From JAVJSD01 sp040219575 (GTDB lineage Bacteria > Planctomycetota > Planctomycetia > Pirellulales > Pirellulaceae), in the NCBI GenBank assembly GCA_040219575.1, contig JAVJSD010000100.1:1-42173 (forward strand): a stretch of DNA of 42,173 nucleotides, read 5' to 3'. The notes beneath the pieces are model-generated. The model ran no database searches and was not told the origin of the DNA. It worked only from the letters and a program-made list of their open reading frames with translations. A program made the translations under genes and the position numbers. The number at the start of each line of letters is the position of its first letter. Within the stretch, counting starts at the first letter, position 1. Positions 15,344 to 24,953 of this stretch are shown in pieces.

Positions 15344-17974
15344 TTACTTGGTGCGGAACGCCTCGCTGGCGACGATTGCCTGCACGAGGCTGCGGAGGCG
15401 GTAATCGTTCTCGTCGAGGGCGGCGGTAAGCTCGTCGATCGTTCGGCGATCGACGTAGCCGACCGGTCGGCCCAGGGCGTATGTGAGCAGTTTCTCGCTG
15501 AAGGCTTTCGCGAACCTCTCACGCTCGGCCATCAGGGCCGTCTTGAATCCTTCCAGGTTGTCGAAGCGCCGGCCGGAGGGGAGCTCGCCGCTTACATCCA
15601 GCTCGGGCGAATTGCGGCGGAAGTTCTCGCCGTTGGCATGCGTCCGCCACGCGCCGATGGCGTCGTAGTTCTCCAGCGCCAGACCGAAGGGGTCGAGCCG
15701 GGTATGGCACGAGGCGCACGTCGGCTCGTTGCGATGTCGGTCCAGCCGCTCGCGAACGGTGAGGTTCTCGCCGGCGGTATTCGGTTGAATCTCCCCCGCG
15801 TTGGGCGGCGGAGGAGGCGGAGGATCGTTGAACACATTCTCCATGATCCAGGCGGCGCGGCGGACCGGCAAGGTGCGCGTGCCGTCGGCCAGCAGCGTCA
15901 TCAGCCCCGCCATGCCGAAGATCCCCCCGCGGTGATGCGCGGGCGTGATCGCCACTTTGCGGAATTGCCGTCCCTCGACTCCCTCGATGCCATAGTGACG
16001 GGCCAGTCGCTCGTTGATCACCAGGAAGTCGGAGTCGAGGAAGTTGGTGATCGGCAGGTCGCGGGCCAGCACTTCGGCGAAGAAGGCCAGCACTTCCTGC
16101 TTGGAGGCCTCTTCAAGCTCCGCGTCGTAGTCCTGGTATTGATTGGCCGGCTCGACGCTGCCGAACTGGTCGACGCTGAGCCACTGCCCGGCGAAGCTCT
16201 CGACAAACTGCGCCGACCGCGGGTCGTTAAGCATCCGCTCGACTTGCGAACGAAGCAGCTCCGGCCGGTGGAGCTGGCCCTGCTCGGCCAGACGGAACAA
16301 CGTCTCGTCCGGCATCGTGCTCCACAGAAAGTAAGACAAGCGCGAGGCCAACTCGTAGTCGTCGAGCGCCCGAGGCGCCTCGGCTTCGGCGGACGGCTCG
16401 GCCACGTACAGGAACTGCGGCGCGCACAGCACGGCCTGCAAGCCGAGTCGCATCGCCTGCGGAAACGTCATGTCATGGTCGGTGACGCCGCGCTGGACGA
16501 CGGCCGTGATCTGTTCGACCTCGCCCGGCTTCACGGGGCGGCGATACGCTCGCGGCAGCAATCGTGCGACGACGTCACGTGCCAGTTGCAGGTCCGCATT
16601 CTCGGGCGTCGGCCCGCCGAGCAAGAGCCGGTGACTGGGGGGCGGCCAGCTTTCGTGCACCGGGCCTTCGATTTCGAACGAATCGAAAAACAGCTTGGGG
16701 ACCTCGTCCGTGTGGTCGGCGTAATCCTCGGTGTAAGCGAAGAAAGGCTCGTTGAACTCCTTCGCCCGGCGGATGTAGTCGTCACGCAGTTTGTATAGCT
16801 CATCGACTTTCTGCTGGTCGCCCGCGGCTTTGGCGGCGGCGATCTGCTGGGGGACTGCCCGGGAAGGGGTCTTGATCGTCTTGGCCCATTTTTCATTTCC
16901 GCGAATCACCTTTTCGAGGCCGTTCCATTGCAACGTCAACCGGCGACTCTGGCCTGGCTCACCGGCGCGGAGAAACAGCACGGTCTCCACCAGGCCGGGC
17001 TGTTCGAGCGAATGATTGACCGGCACGATCGTCTCCGAGGCCACCGACGTTCCCGTGGCGTACGCCAGTCGCATTTGGATCGGCTCTCCGCGTCTGCCCC
17101 GCGCGGCGCCGGCCCGAATACGAACGCGGTAGTAGCCGTCTTCGGTCACCAGATCGTTGAGCACGACGGACTCGAAACGTCCCCAAGTCAGCGGTCCTCG
17201 TCCGTTGCCGAATTTACTTTGAATGTGCAGCACGCCGGTCTTGTGCACTTCGTACTGCTTCACGCCGAGCGGATACTCGACCCGTTCGCCGAAGATCGTT
17301 TCGCGGTGCGTATCGCGTTCCGGCTGCGTCTTGACTTCCGCCTCGAAGGCGATTTTCTCGCCCGCTGGTTCGGGTCCGACGACGATCGCTTCCTCGGCGA
17401 TCAATCGAGCCGCGGCGAGGTAGGCGTCCATCTGCGTGGCGTCGACGAACAGCGCGGCGCTCACCCGATCGAAGCCTTCCGCCTTGCCATCGGCCGGCAG
17501 TGTTTCGTTGAGCGTGGCGGCGAAATTGTCGTCGAGCGCCAGCAGGTCGCGCACGGTGTTGATGTACTCCCGCCGATTCAATCGCCGCAGCATCACCTGG
17601 CCGCCGGCCAGCCGCGACTCGCGCTCGGCTCGCTTCAACTCCCGGCCCACCCACTGCACCACGGCGAAGGCCTGCCGCACATCCGGCCGCGGCTTCTCCT
17701 CGGGAGGCATCTCCCCGAGGTTGATGCGGTCGATAACCTCTTTCCATTGGTCGGCGTTGTCGCCGGCCGCGAAATCGACGCCCAGATCGTGCAGCGTCAG
17801 GCCCGCCTTTCCGTCTTTCGGTCCGTGGCACTCAAAGCAATGTTTCGCCAGAAACGGAAGCACTTGCTCCTGATAGTCGCGCTCCACCTCCGGCGGCGCG
17901 GCGAGACCGCGGGCGCCGCACAGCGCGAACATCAACAGGGCGAATAGCACATGACGGGGGAGAAACATCGGCAT
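15344..17974 (-). CDS. Secreted cytochrome/DUF1587-DUF1592-DUF1588-DUF1585 protein
   Basis: The 876-residue protein starts at ATG 17974 with a signal peptide (LAA-PP at about residue 26). A PSCyt1-type domain follows with CFECH (46-50), then DUF1587 (MLRRLNRREYINTVRDLL at about 128-146), a central carbohydrate-binding-like region, DUF1592 from about 510, DUF1588 with the typical Pro run (NDPPPPPPPN), a second CxxCH at 753-757 (CASCH, in the LDPFGLALENYD block), and DUF1585 at the end. It is full length for the family. The heme motifs suggest a covalently bound heme outside the cytoplasm; the enzymatic role of the family is unknown. The open frame runs on to 18835, but that extension is a shadow of the sialidase gene. 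Confidence 0.85.
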   Translation of the reverse strand: MPMFLPRHVLFALLMFALCGARGLAAPPEVERDYQEQVLPFLAKHCFECHGPKDGKAGLTLHDLGVDFAAGDNADQWKEVIDRINLGEMPPEEKPRPDVRQAFAVVQWVGRELKRAERESRLAGGQVMLRRLNRREYINTVRDLLALDDNFAATLNETLPADGKAEGFDRVSAALFVDATQMDAYLAAARLIAEEAIVVGPEPAGEKIAFEAEVKTQPERDTHRETIFGERVEYPLGVKQYEVHKTGVLHIQSKFGNGRGPLTWGRFESVVLNDLVTEDGYYRVRIRAGAARGRRGEPIQMRLAYATGTSVASETIVPVNHSLEQPGLVETVLFLRAGEPGQSRRLTLQWNGLEKVIRGNEKWAKTIKTPSRAVPQQIAAAKAAGDQQKVDELYKLRDDYIRRAKEFNEPFFAYTEDYADHTDEVPKLFFDSFEIEGPVHESWPPPSHRLLLGGPTPENADLQLARDVVARLLPRAYRRPVKPGEVEQITAVVQRGVTDHDMTFPQAMRLGLQAVLCAPQFLYVAEPSAEAEAPRALDDYELASRLSYFLWSTMPDETLFRLAEQGQLHRPELLRSQVERMLNDPRSAQFVESFAGQWLSVDQFGSVEPANQYQDYDAELEEASKQEVLAFFAEVLARDLPITNFLDSDFLVINERLARHYGIEGVEGRQFRKVAITPAHHRGGIFGMAGLMTLLADGTRTLPVRRAAWIMENVFNDPPPPPPPNAGEIQPNTAGENLTVRERLDRHRNEPTCASCHTRLDPFGLALENYDAIGAWRTHANGENFRRNSPELDVSGELPSGRRFDNLEGFKTALMAERERFAKAFSEKLLTYALGRPVGYVDRRTIDELTAALDENDYRLRSLVQAIVASEAFRTK

Positions 17975-18202
17975 GCCGCGCACGGAGTTCGTGGATGGGT
18001 GATTGGGAGGGAAGTTCCTATACCAGACTACACGACAACGACTTTTACGGCAAAGGGCGAGCATCTCCGCGAGCGGCAACACCGCCGACGTCCGAGCGAA
18101 GAACAACTTGCGCGGCGCAAATGGCGGCGGAAAATCGCTGGACGCGGCGACTCGTCTACGCCAAGATAGCAGCACTTCCCGCCCCACACGATTGGAGTCG
18201 CC

Positions 18203-19237
18203 ATGCCCCGCCCATTGCCCGTTTGCCTGCCCGCCGCCGCGCTGCTCACGCTCTGCTCGCTGATGGCCGCGTCTTACGCCGCCGAGGATCAGCCGGTTTC
18301 GATTCTGGCCGCCCAGATCGGCGGACATATTCATCCCTCGATCTGCCGCACGAAGAAGGGCACGCTGGTCGTCGTGTTCAAGGGACAGGGCGGTTTGGTC
18401 TGTTCGCGTTCGAGCGACAACGGCGCGACCTGGGATACGCCCACGCTGATTCCCACCAGCCCCAAGCGGCCCGACGTGATTCGCGAGGTGAAGAAGTTCG
18501 AGGTCTATCCCGGCACCGCCGACGCTTTGCCCGACGGCCGCGTACTGGTCACCTGGAATTACATCGCCGACGACAAGGAGACCGACGGCTACTACCAGCG
18601 TGCTCTGCTCTACACGCTGAGCGACGACGAGGGTCAGACGTGGACCGAGCAAGGCCTGATCGGCCCGGTCGACGGTCACCATCTCGGCGCCGTGCGGCAT
18701 AACGTGTTGCCCTGGTCCGACGGCCGGTGGTTGTTGTCGCTCCGCGACGGACCGCCGCGTCTTTACAACGCCAAGACCGACGAATTGACTGTCTTCCCGC
18801 TGGTCGGTCCGTCGGGCAAGCAACACTCCTACCAACAGATCATGCGGACGGCCGAAGGGACGCTGTTGGCGATGGGGCCGGAGTTCCTGCGCTCAACCGA
18901 CAACGGCAAGACCTGGAGCGAGGTGGCCGACTTTCCCGCCGTACCCGACGGCGACAGCGCGGAAGGCCGCTACCTGACGACGCTCGCCGACGGCCGCGCA
19001 TTGGTCACCTGGGGCGTGGGCCGCGACAACAAGGGCCTGCGCTACAACTTCTCCGCCGACGACGGGCTGACCTGGAACACCGGCGAGACCGTCACGCTGC
19101 TGCCCGACCTGCCGATCACCGCCCGCTACTATTCCGCCCGCACAATCCAACTCGACGATCAGCACGTCGGCACCGTCTACATGAATCGCGACGGCGTGCA
19201 CTTCCTGAAAGTGAACCTCGACCGCATCGCGAAGTGA
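18203..19237 (+). CDS. Secreted exo-alpha-sialidase-like (BNR) protein
   Basis: The 344-residue protein has a signal peptide (about 1-26, SYAA-ED). It contains four Asp-box repeats: SSDNGATW at about residue 70, SDDEGQTW at 140, STDNGKTW at 231 and SADDGLTW at 284. This is the six-bladed sialidase/BNR fold. Catalytic arginines of true sialidases cannot be confirmed by eye, and planctomycete BNR proteins often act on other sugars or only bind, so the activity call is tentative. It is divergent from the DUF1592 gene over a 228-bp region that would hold both promoters. Confidence 0.8.
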   Translation: MPRPLPVCLPAAALLTLCSLMAASYAAEDQPVSILAAQIGGHIHPSICRTKKGTLVVVFKGQGGLVCSRSSDNGATWDTPTLIPTSPKRPDVIREVKKFEVYPGTADALPDGRVLVTWNYIADDKETDGYYQRALLYTLSDDEGQTWTEQGLIGPVDGHHLGAVRHNVLPWSDGRWLLSLRDGPPRLYNAKTDELTVFPLVGPSGKQHSYQQIMRTAEGTLLAMGPEFLRSTDNGKTWSEVADFPAVPDGDSAEGRYLTTLADGRALVTWGVGRDNKGLRYNFSADDGLTWNTGETVTLLPDLPITARYYSARTIQLDDQHVGTVYMNRDGVHFLKVNLDRIAK

Positions 19238-19252
19238 TATCACGCGCGCAGT

Positions 19253-19409
19253 ATCACTCTCCCTCCGGGCCCTCCGGGAGGGTCGAGCGAAGCGAGGGGA
19301 GGGCGGACTTGCGCGGAAATCGCTGTGGCGAAATGACGTCGGATTACCGGTAGGCCCTCCCCGGCCGCTACGCGGCCGACCCTCCCGGAGGGCCCGGAGG
19401 GAGGGTGAT
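19253..19409. repeat. 157-bp inverted repeat, Gly-codon-free palindrome at gene end
   Basis: Arms of 33 bases at 19253-19285 and 19377-19409 (core CCCTCCGGGCCCTCCGGGAG) match with one mismatch. The arms themselves are nearly self-complementary, so each can also fold alone. It occupies most of the 232-bp gap between the convergent sialidase and sulfatase genes and could stop transcription from both sides. No second copy is in the window. Confidence 0.8.
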
Positions 19410-19469
19410 GAGACAAGCCCAAGGGGCGCGCGACGACGACGAGGGATAAAACCCGCGGCTCGTGGCGTT

Positions 19470-21530
19470 CTATTCGCGTACGACCAGCGTCTTGAAGCCG
19501 ACGTCGCGGCCGTGGGCCATGAGGGCGAAGGCTGACTTCGCGCCGCTGAGAGTTGAATGCTTGGCGCGGACGATTGTCTCGCCCACCTGCACGGCGAGTT
19601 GTTCTTCATCGAAGTGAATGCGGACGTGCGTCCATTGGTCGGCGTTCAGCTTCAGCCGCTGATCGGCCAGCACCTCGACGCCCGTCGTCTCGTCGTCGGT
19701 CGGTTGCCGCAGGATGGCCACGCCGCGGGGATTGATGGTGATGCGGAATACGAAGTCGCGCCGACTGCCCTGCAGGCGGAAGGAGTGGCTGGTGGTGAAG
19801 GGGAGCGACAGGTCGTACTCGATGTCGCCGCTGGTTTGGCGCAGCGGGGCCCGCAGCGCAGCGCCGACGCGATCTCCGCCCGCCTGGCTGCCGCGCAGCG
19901 CTCCGTCGGCGGCGCGCCACACGCCGCGGACCTGCACCCAGGGATCGCCGGGGAGTTTTTTGAACGATTCCCGCCGGACGACTTCGCCGGCCGCCGGCGG
20001 CAGTGGCTTCGGTTTGGCGCGCTCTGGCGAGGGAGGCGGCAACCGGCGGCTGTAGCCGCCGTCGCGATAGCGGTTGAGCAGCGCTTCCAGCTCCAGGGCG
20101 ATCGACGCATACTTCTTCGACACGTCGGTCGTTTCGGCCAAGTCTCTCGACAGATCGTAGAGCTGCGTGCGGAACTGATCCTGACGCAGCCGCAGCGCTC
20201 CGATCCGCGTGTCGGGGTGGTAGTCGCCCTCGATCCACTTCCACCCACCGCGGCGGATGGCGAAGTTTCCGTCGGCGCTGTGTACGATCACATCCGGCCG
20301 AATCGGCGTGGCGTGTTTCTGGGCCAGCCACGCCGGCAACACGTTGAAGCTGTCCTCGGCGCCCTTCTCGACATCCGGCAGCGAATGGTCGACCAGTGCC
20401 GCCACCGTGGCGAGCGTGTCGACGAGGCTCACCGTTTCGTCGCACACCGTCTCGGCCGGTACATGCCCGGGCCAGCGGACGAGGTAGGGCACGCGAAAGC
20501 CGCCCTCCCACACATCGTGCTTGCCGCCTCGCAGCGGGCCGCTGATCGCCAGTCCCGCCTCCAGCGCATCGGTCGCCTCGCCCTTAAGTGTCGGCTTGTT
20601 CACCCCGCCGTTGTCGCTGGTGAAAAGCACCAGCGTGTTCTCGGTGAATCCCTTGCGGTCGAGTGCATCGAGCACGCCGCCCACGGAGGCGTCCAGTTCG
20701 TGAATCCAATCGCCGTACGGGCCCGCCTTGCTCGTGCCCCTGGTCTTCGCCGACGGCGTGACCGGGTTATGCACCGCCACCGGCGTGTAATACAGGAAGA
20801 ACGGCTGGTCGGCCGATTGTTGCTCGATCCACGCGACGGCCTTCTTGGTGAGCGTCGGCATCACGTCTTCATCGACGCGGTGCGGGGCGTCGAGCCCCAG
20901 AAACGGCCGGTCCTTGAAATTCTTGCCGCGTTGTTCGGGCGGTGTGAGGTCCTCAGACCGCAGGCCGAGCACGGCGTGATTCTCGACGTACACGCCCGCG
21001 ACGTCGCCGTGATTGCTGGGGACGCCGAAATGGTAGTCGAAGCCGATCTCCAGCGGGCCCGGTTTGAGCGGCTGGGTGAAGTCGGTCTTCGCCGCGTCTC
21101 CGTAGCCGAGGTGCCATTTGCCGATGGCCGCGGTGGCGTAGCCATGCTTCTTCAGCAGCGAAGCCAGGTTCAGCCTGCCCGGTTCGATATGCAGCGGCGA
21201 GGTCGTGCCGAGCACCTCGTGCTTCAGCGACGTTCGCCAGCAGTAGCGGCCGGTCAGCACGGAGTATCGCGTGGGGGAGCAGACCGACGACGTGGTGCAG
21301 GCGTCGGTGAAACGGCGGCCTTCCTCCGCCAGTCGGTCGATGTTCGGCGTGCGCAGCAACTCCGGATCGGCCCCGTAGCAGCCGGCGCTGCCGTAACCGA
21401 AGTCGTCGCTGAGGATCAGCACGATGTTGGGCCGCGGCGGATCCGCGCCGCGCGCATCATCCATTGCAGGTGCGATTCCGAGGAGGAGGCTCGAGACGGT
21501 GAGTAGGAAAAGCAGTTGGTTTGTCTTCAT
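19470..21530 (-). CDS. Secreted type I sulfatase with C-terminal lamin-like domain
   Basis: The 686-residue protein has a signal peptide (about 1-29), the metal-binding opening LSDDFGYG (Asp42, Asp43) and the formylglycine motif CSPTR at 84-88, so Cys84 is the residue converted to formylglycine. The sulfatase domain ends at about 510. A further 160 residues (KLPGDPWVQVRGVWRAADGA onward) look like a beta-sandwich of the DUF1080/LamG type, found in planctomycete sulfatases as a likely sugar-binding module. It should release sulfate from a polysaccharide in the periplasm or outside. The start is 7 bp after the stop of the sulfatase at 21538, so the two form one operon. Confidence 0.9.
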   Translation of the reverse strand: MKTNQLLFLLTVSSLLLGIAPAMDDARGADPPRPNIVLILSDDFGYGSAGCYGADPELLRTPNIDRLAEEGRRFTDACTTSSVCSPTRYSVLTGRYCWRTSLKHEVLGTTSPLHIEPGRLNLASLLKKHGYATAAIGKWHLGYGDAAKTDFTQPLKPGPLEIGFDYHFGVPSNHGDVAGVYVENHAVLGLRSEDLTPPEQRGKNFKDRPFLGLDAPHRVDEDVMPTLTKKAVAWIEQQSADQPFFLYYTPVAVHNPVTPSAKTRGTSKAGPYGDWIHELDASVGGVLDALDRKGFTENTLVLFTSDNGGVNKPTLKGEATDALEAGLAISGPLRGGKHDVWEGGFRVPYLVRWPGHVPAETVCDETVSLVDTLATVAALVDHSLPDVEKGAEDSFNVLPAWLAQKHATPIRPDVIVHSADGNFAIRRGGWKWIEGDYHPDTRIGALRLRQDQFRTQLYDLSRDLAETTDVSKKYASIALELEALLNRYRDGGYSRRLPPPSPERAKPKPLPPAAGEVVRRESFKKLPGDPWVQVRGVWRAADGALRGSQAGGDRVGAALRAPLRQTSGDIEYDLSLPFTTSHSFRLQGSRRDFVFRITINPRGVAILRQPTDDETTGVEVLADQRLKLNADQWTHVRIHFDEEQLAVQVGETIVRAKHSTLSGAKSAFALMAHGRDVGFKTLVVRE

Positions 21531-21537
21531 GTTGGAA

Positions 21538-22941
21538 TCACTTACGAGAGGAGGTCGCGGGAACCTGATTGCCCCTCAGCAGTCCTTGCAAGTGGAGGAC
21601 GACGTCGCCGTGCGCATCCGCCACGTTGTGCGTTTCCTGCGGATCGTTTTCGTGATCGTACAGTTCCTGCCGTCCGTCGCTCCACAAGGTATAACGCCAG
21701 CGATCGGTGCGAATCGAATCGCCGCGGCCGCCGACGCCGCGCGTGACGATCGTGAATGCCGCCTCCTTGCCCGCCGCGGTGGGATCATTCACGATCCTCC
21801 GCAGGCTCTGTCCGGCGAGTTCGTGCGGGGCCTCGAGTCCACAATAGTCGACGACCGTCGGGTAGAGATCGACAAACTCCACCAAGCCGCGCGCCTCGCC
21901 TGATTTGGCATTCGGAACTGCGATCATCAGCGGGGCGCGGCAACTTCGTTCGAACAGCGTGTTCTTGTTCCACCACTGGCGTTCGCCCAGATGGTAGCCG
22001 TGATCGCCGAGGAAGATGATCACAGTGTTGTCGCGCTGCCCGAGCCGGTCGAGTGCGTCGAGCACGCGCCCCACCTGGGCGTCCATGAAGGACGTGCAGG
22101 CGTAGTAGCTGCGGAGGAATTCGAGCCGCTCGCGGTCGCCGAATTTGCGGAATGACTCGCCGAACAGGCCGAATCCCACGGCCAGCGGCGGCGCCGGCGT
22201 GAGGTCGGCCGGATCGCGATACAGCGACAACGCGGATTCGCTGTAGAGGTCGAAATACTTCTTCGGAGCCAGGAACGGATCGTGCGGCTTCATGAAGCCG
22301 ACGCCGATCATCCACGGCTTGTCTCCCAGACGCTCCATCCGCTCGATGGCCGCCGCGGCGATCTGGCCGTCGGGCTGATCGTCGTCGCCGCCGTCCATCA
22401 TGCCCCAATGGCACCACGTGAGTGCGTCGTCGGTGAGGTTTCGCCCCGCCAGCTTTCGCCGGCCGACGTCGGTGGCCTGAAACGCCTCGGCGGTGTGCCA
22501 CGAGCGCGGCAGGTCCATCCACTTATCGCGGAGCGCCGCATTGCGTCCACCGCCAAGGTGGAAGATCTTGCCGAAGGCCGCCGTATGCCAGCCATTCTGT
22601 TTGAGCAGTTGCGGCAGCGTCACCACCTCGGGAAGTTTGCTGCGGAGCAACGTCTTGTTGTCGGTCACGCCGGTTTGGCCGGGCCGCAATCCCGTCAGGA
22701 ACGACGACCGGCTGGAGTTGCAGACGGGATACTGCACGTAGGCCCGCTCGAAGCGAACGGATCGCTCGGCCAACCGGTCGATGTTGGGCGTTTTGACCGC
22801 CGCATTGCCGTAACAGCCCAGCGTGTCGCGCAAATCATCAACGGCGATGAGCAGGAGGTTGGGCTTGCGCGCGTCGCTGGCTTGGAGGATTCCAGACAGG
22901 CAAAAGACGCACAGGAGCAGGGCCAGCAGCGAAGGTCGCAT
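21538..22941 (-). CDS. Secreted sulfatase, iduronate-2-sulfatase-like
   Basis: The 467-residue protein starts at ATG 22941 with a signal peptide (about 1-22). Asp35 and Asp36 open the sulfatase domain in AVDDLRD, and CNSSR (74-78) is a C-x-S-x-R type formylglycine site, with Ser where most have Pro or Ala. The rest follows the iduronate-2-sulfatase-like pattern (HLGERQWWNKNTLFE, FVDLYPTVVDYCGL). It likely acts on uronate-containing sulfated glycans; the exact bond is inference. It is read first in the minus-strand operon with the sulfatase at 19470 and lies 13 bp behind the zinc-ribbon gene. Confidence 0.9.
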   Translation of the reverse strand: MRPSLLALLLCVFCLSGILQASDARKPNLLLIAVDDLRDTLGCYGNAAVKTPNIDRLAERSVRFERAYVQYPVCNSSRSSFLTGLRPGQTGVTDNKTLLRSKLPEVVTLPQLLKQNGWHTAAFGKIFHLGGGRNAALRDKWMDLPRSWHTAEAFQATDVGRRKLAGRNLTDDALTWCHWGMMDGGDDDQPDGQIAAAAIERMERLGDKPWMIGVGFMKPHDPFLAPKKYFDLYSESALSLYRDPADLTPAPPLAVGFGLFGESFRKFGDRERLEFLRSYYACTSFMDAQVGRVLDALDRLGQRDNTVIIFLGDHGYHLGERQWWNKNTLFERSCRAPLMIAVPNAKSGEARGLVEFVDLYPTVVDYCGLEAPHELAGQSLRRIVNDPTAAGKEAAFTIVTRGVGGRGDSIRTDRWRYTLWSDGRQELYDHENDPQETHNVADAHGDVVLHLQGLLRGNQVPATSSRK

Positions 22942-22954
22942 GGAATCGAATCTC

Positions 22955-23287
22955 TCAACGATCACGGGTCACATCGGCGAAGAACTGCACGTTGCCGCAG
23001 CGGCGGCACTTTCGCACGCGCAATGTGGGCAAGTTGAGTCCGGCCATCTCCCACCAGGACGCGCCTTCCTCCAGCGTCCGCAAGGGATGGCGCGTTCGAA
23101 CTTTGTCCCACCAGTAGTCTTCTCCGCCGCAACACGGACACGCGCGCTGCTGGATTTCGCGGACGTCCTGCGGAGTTTGCGTCCGATGCCGCCAGCCGCA
23201 AAACGGACAGTCGGCCGTGTGCGACTCCCGGAGCGAATTGCACTGCGGACAAGGGAACGTCTTGGCGTCGGTTGTTGGCTGGTCCAT
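22955..23287 (-). CDS. Small four-CxxC zinc-ribbon protein
   Basis: The 110-residue protein has four Cys pairs (CPQC, CPFC, CPCC, CRRC), giving two zinc ribbons, and no signal or membrane segment. ATG 23287 has a GGAG about 11 bases upstream; in-frame GTG 23305 and ATG 23299 are alternatives. It ends 13 bp before the sulfatase gene and so may lead that operon. It may be a nucleic-acid or protein-binding regulator, but nothing proves this. A second reading frame starting with a good ribosome site at 23373 (MAMTIRVRGDTIEIEK) overlaps its start; see the finding on this. Confidence 0.6.
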   Translation of the reverse strand: MDQPTTDAKTFPCPQCNSLRESHTADCPFCGWRHRTQTPQDVREIQQRACPCCGGEDYWWDKVRTRHPLRTLEEGASWWEMAGLNLPTLRVRKCRRCGNVQFFADVTRDR

Positions 23288-23411
23288 GGGAACAAACATC
23301 TCCACGGTTGGGTGGATACGAACAACTTTTCGATCTCGATCGTGTCGCCCCGCACCCTGATCGTCATCGCCATGGCGAATCCTCGAACTTGTTCGATGAT
23401 GGTCGAATCGA

Positions 23412-24851
<1,440 letters not shown>

Positions 24852-24870
24852 GGCAGGATCGTTGTTGGCT

Positions 24871-24936
24871 GTAGCGGAAGTCGCCAGACTTCCGACATCG
24901 ACTCGGTTCCCGTGGAAGTCTGGCGACTTCCGCTAC
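24871..24936. repeat. GTAGC palindrome (family C), copy 2
   Basis: Perfect 23-base arms at 24871-24893 and 24914-24936 (left arm starting GTAGCGGAAGTCGCCAGACT) enclose a 20-base loop. It lies between the DUF1553 stop (24954) and the DUF1501 start (24851), the same place as copy 1 in the other operon. It is the GCCAG subtype, like copy 3. Confidence 0.9.
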
Positions 24937-24953
24937 ATGTTCTCGTAGAAAGC

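Noticed and set aside
17975..18835. N-terminal extension of the DUF1592 protein
   Set aside because: It would overlap the sialidase gene on the other strand and lacks any domain; the signal peptide at 17974 marks the true start.
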